From Candidatus Accumulibacter aalborgensis (GTDB lineage Bacteria > Pseudomonadota > Gammaproteobacteria > Burkholderiales > Rhodocyclaceae): a stretch of DNA of 46,759 nt. Shown in pieces: positions 18,570-26,223 of the stretch (positions are counted from its first letter, which is position 1; each line of letters begins with the position of its first letter). Below the pieces are notes generated by a model that had not been told where the DNA came from, searched no databases, and saw nothing but the letters and a program-made list of their open reading frames with translations. A program made the translations under genes and the position numbers. The stretch spans positions 1-46,759 of the forward strand of contig NZ_FLQX01000152.1 of the NCBI RefSeq assembly GCF_900089955.1. Direction: 5' to 3'.

Positions 18570-18700
18570 GAGATATGGGTCGGTGCCGGAAAAATGGCGC
18601 AGGAGCCCGTCAGATGAAACCTTTCCTGCGCAACGACAGAAGCAGAGGAACCAAGGGCGAGTGCTGCAGTGAAGGTCAGAGCGAACATGAACCGCTTCAT
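18566..18700 (-). pseudogene. pstS: phosphate-binding protein PstS, N-terminal stub
   Basis: A 44-codon frame with a GGAG ribosome-binding site encodes a signal peptide (MKRFMFALTF...SSASVVAQ) followed by FHLTGSCAIFPAP, which matches the first strand of PstS proteins (TGAGASFPAP). It then stops. The stop overlaps the pstC ATG as ATGA. The remaining roughly 300 residues of PstS are missing, so this is a deletion remnant that kept the upstream signals. Bases 18701-18994 between this stub and the plus-strand genes should hold divergent promoters; I see no clear ones and no other gene. Confidence 0.65.
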
Positions 18701-18994
18701 CGATCAGACTCCGGTGGTGGTGACGAAGCCATCAGCTTAGTGCCGCATCATTGCAGATTCATGTCGGATTCCTCCGCCGAGACCAGGCGGCTCGAGTTGC
18801 CAGGCCGGCACCGTTCTTTCCGCTGCCCTACGGCAGGTTGCGAGCCAAGTCTCGGGAGACTATTCCCGGTAGGCACAACCAGCGCCAGTCGCTGATTCCC
18901 GCGTGACCGCCATCGTTCCGTTACCGCGGGGTCATTGATTCGTCACACAGGGTGGCGAGAATGAGGTCTCCCCAGGGCACGATTGGAGACAGTC

Positions 18995-19159
18995 ATGGAA
19001 CAACAGATCCTCCCGCGCAGCGGCCGGAAGAGCGACAAGGCGGGCTGTCGCCTGGTCTCTGCTCGCAGGGAGGAGGAAATCCGCGAAACAGGGCGCTTGC
19101 GCTATCAGGTGTCTGCCGAAGCAGGCTACATGCGCCACTCCGTGGAGGACCAGTCATGA
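18995..19159 (+). pseudogene. remnant of an OlsB/AHL-synthase-like GNAT acyltransferase
   Basis: A 54-codon frame with its own GGAGA ribosome-binding site reads CRLVSARREEEIRETGRLRYQV, the characteristic N-terminus of the Acetyltransf_5 group (OlsB, ornithine-lipid N-acyltransferase, and autoinducer-synthase-like GNATs), where it normally continues FAEEMGA. Here it goes off after about residue 40 and ends at a TGA overlapping the glycosyltransferase ATG (ATGA). The likeliest reading is an internal deletion joining the two ends of a roughly 250-residue gene. It could still be translated and couple translation into the glycosyltransferase gene. Confidence 0.55.
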
Positions 19160-20445
19160 CGAAAATCGGATCCGCTCCGCCGGCAACATGTTCGCCGACC
19201 ACGTCTGGCCTGCGCGTGCTGATGCTCAGTGATGTCTATTTCCCGCGCGTCAACGGCGTCTCGACGTCGATCCAGACGTTTCGCGGCGCCTTGGCCAAAC
19301 TCGACATCGAGGTCACGCTGGTCGTCCCGGACTACCCCGGCCGGGAGATCGGCGGCGACGAGTGGCGGGTCGTCCGGGTGCCATCGCGAGCGGTGCCGCG
19401 TGATCCGGAAGATCGCCTGATGTCACCGGGAATGCTCTATCACCTCGATCGCCTCCTCTCCGGCGCCGCCTTCGACCTAGTGCATGTCCAGACGCCGTTT
19501 GCCGCTCACTACGCGTCGCTCCGTTTCGCGCGACAGCGCGGGTTGCCGTGCCTGGCCACCTACCACACACACTTCGAGGAATATTTTTTTCATTACATCC
19601 CTCTCTTGCCACGCGCCTGGCTAAAAACCGCTGCGCGCACCCTGGCGCGCCGGCAATGTAACTCGCTCGATGCCGTGGTCGTGCCCTCGGCGCCGATGGT
19701 CGACATGCTTCGCGACTATGGCGTCAGCGTACCGCTACAGGTCATTCCCACCGGGCTGCCCGACTCGCAATTTGCGCGCGGCGATGGCATGCGTTTCTGT
19801 GTTCGGCATGGCATTGCCCCGCGGCGCCGCGTCGTCCTGTTCGTCGGTCGCGCCGCCCATGAGAAGAACATCGAATTCCTGCTGACCGTCGTTGCCCGTG
19901 CGCGGGCCACCAACGCCGAGTTGCTCCTGGTCATCGCTGCCGACGGGCCGGCCCTTCCCGATCTGCGGTCGCGCGCGACAGCACTTGGCCTGGAGGGACA
20001 CGTGCTGTTCGTCGGCTACCTTGATCGAAACACCGAGTTGCGCGACTGCTACGCCGCGGCCGAGGTCTTCGTCTTCGCTTCGCAAACCGAGACCCAGGGT
20101 CTCGTGCTGCTCGAAGCGCTGGCCAGCAGCCTGCCGATACTCGCCATCGCGGCCCTTGGCACGCGCTCGATCGTCGAACCGGGACGCGCCGCCGTGGCCG
20201 CAGCGACAACGCCCGATGGCTTCGCGCGGCAATTGGTCGATCTGCTCGCCAACCCGCAGCGGCTCGCTGAACTTGCTGCCGAGGGCGTGCGTTTTGCCCA
20301 CGAATGGGGTGCCGATCGGCCGGCGCAAGAGTTGGCTGGCCTGTATCGGACGCTGGTCGCTCGCCGGGCCTTGCTTGGCCCACAGTGCAGATCGACCGCG
20401 CCGCCTGGCGAAACGCGGGCACCCAACGCGGAAAGCACACCGTGA
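19156..20445 (+). CDS. GT4-family glycosyltransferase
   Basis: This 429-residue cytosolic GT-B enzyme transfers a sugar from a nucleotide donor. The N-terminal domain starts LRVLMLSDVYFPRVNGVSTS and contains HVQTPFAAHYASLRFAR and TYHTHFEEYFFHY, resembling alpha-mannosyl and glucosyl-diacylglycerol transferases. The C-terminal domain has the donor-site motif ASQTETQGLVLLEALASS (E-x7-E type). ATG 19156 follows GGAGG; a longer open frame upstream is in the wrong phase for the GNAT remnant and not homologous. With the GNAT remnant before and the LpxH-like gene after it, a role in membrane glycolipids is plausible but inferred. Confidence 0.88.
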   Translation: MTKIGSAPPATCSPTTSGLRVLMLSDVYFPRVNGVSTSIQTFRGALAKLDIEVTLVVPDYPGREIGGDEWRVVRVPSRAVPRDPEDRLMSPGMLYHLDRLLSGAAFDLVHVQTPFAAHYASLRFARQRGLPCLATYHTHFEEYFFHYIPLLPRAWLKTAARTLARRQCNSLDAVVVPSAPMVDMLRDYGVSVPLQVIPTGLPDSQFARGDGMRFCVRHGIAPRRRVVLFVGRAAHEKNIEFLLTVVARARATNAELLLVIAADGPALPDLRSRATALGLEGHVLFVGYLDRNTELRDCYAAAEVFVFASQTETQGLVLLEALASSLPILAIAALGTRSIVEPGRAAVAAATTPDGFARQLVDLLANPQRLAELAAEGVRFAHEWGADRPAQELAGLYRTLVARRALLGPQCRSTAPPGETRAPNAESTP

Positions 20446-20623
20446 TGCAATGCCCGGATTGTTACCTGCTCCCTCGACAGCCGCCCTTCCTCGTCACCTG
20501 GGCACCATGGCAAAGTGGAAAACGCGCCAGCGGCGCAGCCGACAACAGCGTCGGGATGCCGAGCGGCAAGCTGCGAGGGCGCATGGTGCGAGCCACCGTC
20601 GCCGACCTGCGAGGCCTGCGTCG

Positions 20624-21487
20624 ATGAGAGTCCGCTCCATCTTCGTTTCCGACGTTCATCTCGGCACCCGCGGCTGTCAGGCCGAGCGTCTACTGGAGTT
20701 TCTCCGCGGGCACGACGCGCAATTTCTCTACCTCGTCGGCGACATCATCGACTTCTGGGCGATGAACCGGAGCATCCACTGGACCCCGGCGCAAAACACC
20801 GTGGTGCAGAAGATTCTGCGTCGCGCGCGACATGGCGAGCACGTCATGGGGATTCCGGGCAACCACGACGAAGCGCTGCGCGAGTACGACGGCGTCTCCT
20901 TCGGCGAGATCCTCGTGCGTCGGGAGCATGTCCACGCCACCGCCGACGGCCGTCGCTTCCTGCTTCTGCATGGCGACGAGTTCGATCAGGTGACACGCCA
21001 TCACCGCTGGCTGGCGATTCTCGGCGACATCGGCTACAACGTTCTGGTGCGCGCCAATGCGCTGCTCGCGCGCCTGCGCCGGTTCCTGCGGCGCCCGGGC
21101 TACTGGTCGCTGGCCGGCTACGCCAAGAATCGGGTCAAGCGTGCCGTCTCGTTCATCTTCGACTTCGAGGACTCGGTGATTCACGCCGTCAAGGCGCGCG
21201 GTCTCGACGGCGTGATCTGCGGTCATATTCACTGCGCGACGATCAAGGTCACGGACGGACTGACCTACGCCAACTGCGGCGACTGGGTCGATAGCTGCAC
21301 CGCCATCGTCGAACACCTCGACGGACACCTGGAACTCATCCACGCCTGGCCGGCAGCGCCTTTGACGGGCCCTCTCGAAGCCGCCGCGAGGCGACCACCT
21401 GTGCAGCCGGTCCCCAGCGCAGCATCGGCAAGGATCCTGGAGATGTCGAGCAAGGTTTCGGCTACGCAGAGCTCGGGCCTGGCCTGA
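20624..21487 (+). CDS. LpxH-like UDP-2,3-diacylglucosamine diphosphatase family protein
   Basis: This 287-residue metallophosphoesterase shows every dimetal-site motif: SDVHLGTRGC (8-17), GDIIDFW, GNHDE, LHGDEFD and GHIHCA. LpxH removes UMP from UDP-2,3-diacylglucosamine in lipid A synthesis, but this branch (longer, LGTRGCQAERLLEFL) is often present besides true LpxH, so the substrate is uncertain. An earlier in-frame ATG at 20507 would add 39 Arg-rich residues; homologues suggest 20624. Bases 20446-20623 contain no convincing gene. Confidence 0.82.
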   Translation: MRVRSIFVSDVHLGTRGCQAERLLEFLRGHDAQFLYLVGDIIDFWAMNRSIHWTPAQNTVVQKILRRARHGEHVMGIPGNHDEALREYDGVSFGEILVRREHVHATADGRRFLLLHGDEFDQVTRHHRWLAILGDIGYNVLVRANALLARLRRFLRRPGYWSLAGYAKNRVKRAVSFIFDFEDSVIHAVKARGLDGVICGHIHCATIKVTDGLTYANCGDWVDSCTAIVEHLDGHLELIHAWPAAPLTGPLEAAARRPPVQPVPSAASARILEMSSKVSATQSSGLA

Positions 21488-21553
21488 GGCCTTCATCGTC
21501 ATGTCACAAGCGCCGGCTATGCTCGACCCTTTATGGCAAAGGACTCAACGGGA

Positions 21554-22006
21554 ATGGACCTGATCTTGTGGCGGCACGCGGAAGCTGCAGAGGGGACGAA
21601 CGGAATCGCTGACAGCAAGTGCAAACTCACTGCGCGCGGCAAGAAGCAGGCGCAGCAGATGGCCGAGTGGCTGAAGGCGCAGCGGCTGAGCAAGGTGAGA
21701 GTGCTCTCAAGCCCCGCCGAGCGCGCGAAGCAGACCGCACACGCGCTCGACTGGCCCTACAAGGTAAGGGCTCAACTGGCCGTCGACGCCGATACCGCCG
21801 ACCTGCTCGCTGTCGCCGAATGGCCGGATTACCACGGTGCGGTGATTCTGGTCAGCCATCAACCCGCCCTTGGGCGTCTCGCCGCACTCCTTCTGTCCGG
21901 ACAGGAAGCGGACTGGACGATCAAGCGCGCTGGCATCTGGTGGTTCAGCAACCGCGTCCGCCGCGACGAAACACAGATCGTCCTGCGCGCCGTTGTCAAT
22001 CCATAA
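21554..22006 (+). CDS. sixA: phosphohistidine phosphatase SixA-like
   Basis: This 150-residue histidine phosphatase begins MDLILWRHAEA, with the catalytic RHAE motif at residues 7-10 and the second histidine in VSHQPALGRLA. SixA removes phosphate from phosphohistidine on HPt domains (for example of ArcB). An alternative ATG at 21533 adds seven residues; the shorter form fits the family and has a purine-rich GGGA before it. A 65-bp stretch of this gene recurs in degraded form at 25923-25987. Confidence 0.85.
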   Translation: MDLILWRHAEAAEGTNGIADSKCKLTARGKKQAQQMAEWLKAQRLSKVRVLSSPAERAKQTAHALDWPYKVRAQLAVDADTADLLAVAEWPDYHGAVILVSHQPALGRLAALLLSGQEADWTIKRAGIWWFSNRVRRDETQIVLRAVVNP

Positions 22007-22120
22007 GCGCCGGCATCGCCACAGCCGGAAGAGCCCGGCGCTGGACTGCTCGTTCCTGCGCACTGCCTAGCGCGAGCGCGGCCAGCGAAGACAAGGCCTC
22101 GTGCCGCGCGCCTTCAACGT

Positions 22121-22849
22121 TCAGACGTAGAGCGGCACCATCCTGCGCCAATGGGATGCGCTGTGGGCGCGGCCCTCCCAGATATGCAGCGCGTGCCAAA
22201 CGCCCTTGGCCCATAGGGCCGTGCTGATCTGGTGGTTGTTGGCCCGAAACGGGTCGGACTCGCCAACCGCCATCACCACCTCCAACCGCCGTAGGTGCTC
22301 CAGAGCGTGCACGTCGTTCAGGTTGGGAATGAAATGGCTGGGGGTGTTGAAATAGACGGCGTCCTCGTAGTGGCCGTCGAGCAGATCACGGAAATGCTCG
22401 ACGGCTGCGGTCAGATCGTAGCGCCCGCTCAAGGCGACCACTTTGCGGAAGAGATGCGGATGGCGAAACGCCATGTTGGCCGCATGGTAGGCGCCGAAGC
22501 TGCAACCATGCGCAATGGTGCAGGGATGGGTATTCTTCTGCGCCATCAGCGGCAGGACTTCGTGGAGGACATACCTTTCGTATTGCAGGTGACGGCGCAC
22601 CCGGTCGCCTGGATGGCACCAGGAGCAATAGAAGGTCTCGGCGTCAACGCTGTCGAGGCAGAAGAGCTGAAGGTGGCCGTGCTCGAGCTTGTCGCGCAAT
22701 TCGCTTACCAGTCCCAGATCCTCGTATTCGTGAAAGCGTGCGCAGCGGGTCGGGAAGACCAGCACCTTCGCACCGCCGTGGCCGAAGATCAGCAGTTCCA
22801 TATCTCGCTCGAGATGCGGGCTGTACCACCTGCAATATTCTCTGTTCAT
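22121..22849 (-). CDS. alpha/beta-hydrolase esterase (esterase D/PHB-depolymerase-like family)
   Basis: This 242-residue protein, without a signal peptide, belongs to the PF00756-type esterases. The nucleophile elbow is GCSFGA with S117, an acid residue lies in GESDPF, and the histidine is in the C-terminal GRAHSASHW. The opening MNREYCRWYSPHLERDMELLIFGHGG (first 20: MNREYCRWYSPHLERDMELL) is typical of a small family in proteobacteria and cyanobacteria, sometimes adjacent to ATP-grasp genes; none is here. GGAG lies 11 nt before the ATG. Substrate unknown. Confidence 0.75.
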   Translation of the reverse strand: MNREYCRWYSPHLERDMELLIFGHGGAKVLVFPTRCARFHEYEDLGLVSELRDKLEHGHLQLFCLDSVDAETFYCSWCHPGDRVRRHLQYERYVLHEVLPLMAQKNTHPCTIAHGCSFGAYHAANMAFRHPHLFRKVVALSGRYDLTAAVEHFRDLLDGHYEDAVYFNTPSHFIPNLNDVHALEHLRRLEVVMAVGESDPFRANNHQISTALWAKGVWHALHIWEGRAHSASHWRRMVPLYV

Positions 22850-22965
22850 CTGGCCGCTCCGTCAGTAACTGCAAAGGCTTGACACAGGGACTGACGATAC
22901 AACCCGGCCTTTGCGGCGAGATGAAAGAACGGTGAAGCTTCCGTGACGGTGACTGCCCCGCTGGA

Positions 22966-23949
22966 CTACTGGAAGAAAGCGATCAACGATACCAGCAGGC
23001 GCTGGTCCTCGTCCGCCTTGCCCGCGTGCTCGTAGTGGCCGGCTTGCAGGACGAACAGTTGTCGGGGTCCGGCAGTGGCATTGCAGATCGCAAATTGGCC
23101 GGGGGGCGGTACGGCCGGATCGAACAGCGCCGGGGCCAGGTGCATCGGGATATGGAGATGACGCGCAGCACTAGCAGCGTCGAAGTAGCGCAGAACGCCA
23201 AGCACGTCACCGCAGTGGCGGTGGTAGTGGCGGATCGCTTCGCCACTGCCGACACAGGGCAGGGTCAGGCGCAGCGGATGGTTTCCAAAGGTCGGGACGT
23301 TGAGGTGGCCGCTGGCAAAGCGCTCATCCCAGGGCAGCGCCAGCGCGCCGATGCCGCCGCCGAAGCTGATCCCCATGTAATCTAGCCGTGCCATCGTTTC
23401 CGGCACCAGTTCATGGAGTGCCGAAGCCGCGCACCAGACGGTGTCGGCGGCACAGCCACCGAGCACATAGCTGCGGCGATCATGGATCCCGCACACGACG
23501 TGACGGTTGGCGTCAGCCGGCACCCGCGGATGGGCGCTGCGCGACATGCCGCGGGCGCAGGGGAAAATGGCGGCGGCGTCGCGCATCGGCAGCTTGAGGT
23601 CCGGCCCATCGCGCCCACCATAGCCGTGACCGACGACTACGCCACGCCTCACCGGTCCGCTGCGTGGCAGGGTAAGCCAGCCACCAATGCGGCAGGAATC
23701 TCGAGACGTGAACTCGATCTCGAACAGGCGCAGGTCGGCCACGGGACTGTGGATCTCGCGACTGACCGGCAGCGGCTGGACGGCCCGCGCATCGCGGCAA
23801 AGAGCCTGCCAGAAGGCGACGAAATCGTCCGGCGGCAGCGGCGCCTCAACTTTGTGCAAAGCCTCCAGGTCGTAGCCGTAACGCGGATCGAAATCGAAGT
23901 CGTGGGGAAGGTCGGCAGGTTCCATTCGCTGGCCGCCCACAGCGATCAT
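22966..23949 (-). CDS. acetyl xylan esterase/cephalosporin-C deacetylase-like hydrolase
   Basis: This 327-residue AXE1-type alpha/beta hydrolase contains the N-terminal DFxAFW stretch (DDFVAFWQAL), an oxyanion region GVVVGHGYGGRDG, the nucleophile elbow GISFGGG and a C-terminal histidine in QAGHYEHAG. No signal peptide, so an intracellular deacetylase or esterase. The ATG at 23949 overlaps the stop of the upstream pyruvate kinase-like gene as ATGA, indicating coupling; a second ATG at 23925 is possible. Substrate cannot be inferred. Confidence 0.75.
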   Translation of the reverse strand: MIAVGGQRMEPADLPHDFDFDPRYGYDLEALHKVEAPLPPDDFVAFWQALCRDARAVQPLPVSREIHSPVADLRLFEIEFTSRDSCRIGGWLTLPRSGPVRRGVVVGHGYGGRDGPDLKLPMRDAAAIFPCARGMSRSAHPRVPADANRHVVCGIHDRRSYVLGGCAADTVWCAASALHELVPETMARLDYMGISFGGGIGALALPWDERFASGHLNVPTFGNHPLRLTLPCVGSGEAIRHYHRHCGDVLGVLRYFDAASAARHLHIPMHLAPALFDPAVPPPGQFAICNATAGPRQLFVLQAGHYEHAGKADEDQRLLVSLIAFFQ

Positions 23950-25811
23950 GCCTCCTTGAGTTGGGCGACCGAGAGCTTGCGCAGCGTGGGCTGCTGTTTG
24001 ACGAAGTGCTGGTCCATGCGCCCAATGATGCCATTCAGGAAGCGGACGGTGTCGACGATGTTGGGGCCCTTGTTGAGCATGGCGCACTCAGCCAGGATGC
24101 TCATCGCGGCATCCGAGACCTCAGCCCGCGAGGGTGACCCCTTCTTGGCCATGCCTTCCAGGATCTGTGTCGCCCAGATGACCGGGACGTGCGCCGCTTC
24201 GCACAGCCAGAGGATCTCCTGCTGCACTTCCGAGAGCCGCTCGAAGCCCACTTCGACCGCCAGGTCGCCACGCGCGATCATCACGCCGACCGGCGTCGAA
24301 TGCAGGCCCGCCAGCAGGATGCGCGGCAGGTTCTCGAACGCCTGGCGGTTCTCGATCTTGAGCACCACGCCCAGGTGGCTTGCTCCCAGCCGGTAGAGCT
24401 CGTCGTGCAAACGCTCGACGTCCGCTGGCCCGCGCACGAAAGAGAGGGCGACCATGTCGACCAGCTTGACAACTTCCGGCAGGTCTTTGAGGTCCTTGTC
24501 GGTCAGCGCCGACATACTGAGCGCCGTGTCGGGGAAGTTGATTCCCTTTTCGGCGCGCAGCTTGGCGCCCTCCGGCCCCGTTTGGGTGATCCTGACCGTG
24601 ATCCGCTCGCCGTCATTCTCCTTGACGACGCCACCGATCTTGCCATCGTCGAACCAGACGCTCTGCCCAGGCTCAGCCTGCTCGAATGCCGCCTCGAGAG
24701 TGCAATGGATGTGCGCCGGTCTGAGCACGCGGCCGTCGGCATCACGCTCGGCCTCAGCCCCCGGCTCGTCGGCACGGGTCAGAATCAGGAGGTCTCCCGG
24801 CAGCAGAGCGATGGGATTGATGACCTCGGGAACGCCGACGATGCGACCCTCTCCGAGCGGTTTACCCGCGCGGGTTGCGCTGATCACCGTTCCGTCTTCG
24901 ACATAGGCCGTTCGCTCAATCTCGGCCAACCAGCACGCGCCAGCAGCCTCGGTGACCTTCAGTTGATGCTCCTGACCACGGGCATCGCTAAAGCCGACCA
25001 GGTCACCTGGCGCAAGTTGCGCCAGCAGACCACCCTCGATCCTGAGGGTGAAACGAACATCCTTGGGCGCCGGCACGGTAGCTTCCGCCGGCGTCAGCCA
25101 GACCCTCCCGGCGACCACCGGCCGACCGAAAACATCCCGCCTGGGGGCCAGCCTGATCACTCTGCCGCTGGCACGGATCGAACCTGTCCGCAGTTTTGGC
25201 CCCGCCAGGTCGGCCTGGATACGGCAGCTTCGCCCGACCTCCCGCTCGGCTCGGCGCAGCTTGTCGACCATCGCGGCCCAGACTTCGGGGCCATCATGGG
25301 CACAGTTGATGCGCATCACGTCCATTCCGGCGACCAGCAGATCGTGCACCAGCCGGGCGTCCGACGCCGCCTCGCTGGGCATGGTGACCATGATGCGCAC
25401 GAAGCGGTCGCGGGGCTCCGGTCCGAGCAATGCGCGGGCGTGATCCCGCAATAGCAAGGGGCCAGTGTGGAAATCGACCGGCGGCTCGGGCGCGGGGCCG
25501 AAGCCGCTGTCGGTGAGTTGCTCCAGGATCGCCATGACCGAGTTGAGGCTCGACATGGCATGCGGCTCGAGCACTCCGAGCGACGACAAGCCCAGAGAAC
25601 CGAGATCCTCCTGGAGACTGCGGATGTCGTGCTGGCGGATACTGAGGTAATGGAGGAAGTTGCGCGCGCTGTTGCGACGGCTGGGCTCGATTCTTCCCAG
25701 CTCTGCGGCGTACGACTTCTCCAGCTTGATGGCACCGTCGCGCAGAGCACCGAGTTGGGCTACCAGTCGCTCCAACTGGCGAGGCGCGAGCTGCGTGGTT
25801 TGCGTGGTCAT
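23946..25811 (-). CDS. pyruvate kinase-like protein with N-terminal helical extension
   Basis: This 621-residue protein has the pyruvate kinase barrel from about residue 137: VRIMVTMPSEAASD, GMDVMRINCAHD, ADLAGPKLRTG, a large inserted B domain, LKIENRQAFENL (catalytic Lys/Glu), VMIARGDLAVE and the closing TQILEGMAKKGSPSRAEVSD. All of the usual catalytic residues seem to be present. Two things differ from housekeeping enzymes: about 130 extra, mostly helical residues at the N-terminus, and no C-terminal allosteric domain; the chain ends soon after CAMLNKGPNIVDTV. It may be a pyruvate kinase or a paralogue acting on another phospho-enol substrate. Coupled by ATGA to the following hydrolase. Confidence 0.8.
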   Translation of the reverse strand: MTTQTTQLAPRQLERLVAQLGALRDGAIKLEKSYAAELGRIEPSRRNSARNFLHYLSIRQHDIRSLQEDLGSLGLSSLGVLEPHAMSSLNSVMAILEQLTDSGFGPAPEPPVDFHTGPLLLRDHARALLGPEPRDRFVRIMVTMPSEAASDARLVHDLLVAGMDVMRINCAHDGPEVWAAMVDKLRRAEREVGRSCRIQADLAGPKLRTGSIRASGRVIRLAPRRDVFGRPVVAGRVWLTPAEATVPAPKDVRFTLRIEGGLLAQLAPGDLVGFSDARGQEHQLKVTEAAGACWLAEIERTAYVEDGTVISATRAGKPLGEGRIVGVPEVINPIALLPGDLLILTRADEPGAEAERDADGRVLRPAHIHCTLEAAFEQAEPGQSVWFDDGKIGGVVKENDGERITVRITQTGPEGAKLRAEKGINFPDTALSMSALTDKDLKDLPEVVKLVDMVALSFVRGPADVERLHDELYRLGASHLGVVLKIENRQAFENLPRILLAGLHSTPVGVMIARGDLAVEVGFERLSEVQQEILWLCEAAHVPVIWATQILEGMAKKGSPSRAEVSDAAMSILAECAMLNKGPNIVDTVRFLNGIIGRMDQHFVKQQPTLRKLSVAQLKEA

Positions 25812-25922
25812 TGCGGGGATACCTGGAAGTCTGGTGGTGGGGTGCCAGGACCCCGGTCCAGAGACTATACAAGTCGAATATTGCAGTCATGTGACCGTTC
25901 CCGGAGCGAGATCCAGGTCCTT

Positions 25923-25987
25923 CAACCCGTGCTTGGCTGTCTCGCTGCTCTTCTGCTGTCCGGACAGGAAGCGGGAGGAACAATCGA
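25923..25987 (+). pseudogene. degraded partial copy of sixA
   Basis: Read on the plus strand this gives QPVLGCLAALLLSGQEA, against QPALGRLAALLLSGQEA in sixA (21860-21924). The match continues as TI[E/K] and then dies out. It lies in the 412-bp gap 25812-26223 before mgtE. The rest of that gap holds a perfect CCGTAT/ATACGG hairpin (25999-26020), a -10 box and no convincing gene. Confidence 0.6.
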
Positions 25988-26116
25988 GGCTCCGCGATCC
26001 GTATGCGCCGCAGGATACGGCCGTCCGATTCCATGCCCTTGGCAAGTTGCTGTGGGTTTCGACGCTTTTGCATCGCCCCATGGCACCGAGTTTGGGTTTA
26101 TCACGCGGTCAGGTCT

Positions 26117-26146
26117 TTCGCGATTCGCTTGGCGTATGTTTATAAT
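26117..26146 (+). promoter_or_regulatory. probable mgtE promoter
   Basis: A perfect TATAAT at 26141-26146 is preceded 18 bp upstream by a weak TTCGCG. It leaves a leader of about 70 nt before the mgtE ATG. I do not see the conserved M-box magnesium riboswitch in that leader. Confidence 0.5.
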
Positions 26147-26223
26147 GCGCCTTTCCCTGGAAGAGCTTGCTTCCCCCGGACCAGATACGGAGGGTAGTTC
26201 CAGGCATTTTATGGAGACTGGCT

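Noticed and set aside
20304-20627. 107-codon open frame between the glycosyltransferase and the phosphoesterase
   Set aside because: Overlaps the glycosyltransferase 3' end out of frame, no motifs; only 178 bp are free and the composition is Arg/Gly shadow-like.
25999-26020. CCGTAT/ATACGG perfect hairpin upstream of mgtE
   Set aside because: 10-nt loop, no T-run and no clear position relative to the promoter; probably chance or part of the degraded sixA block.
26147-26223. Possible Mg2+ riboswitch (M-box) before mgtE
   Set aside because: The roughly 70-nt leader is too short and lacks the conserved M-box helices.
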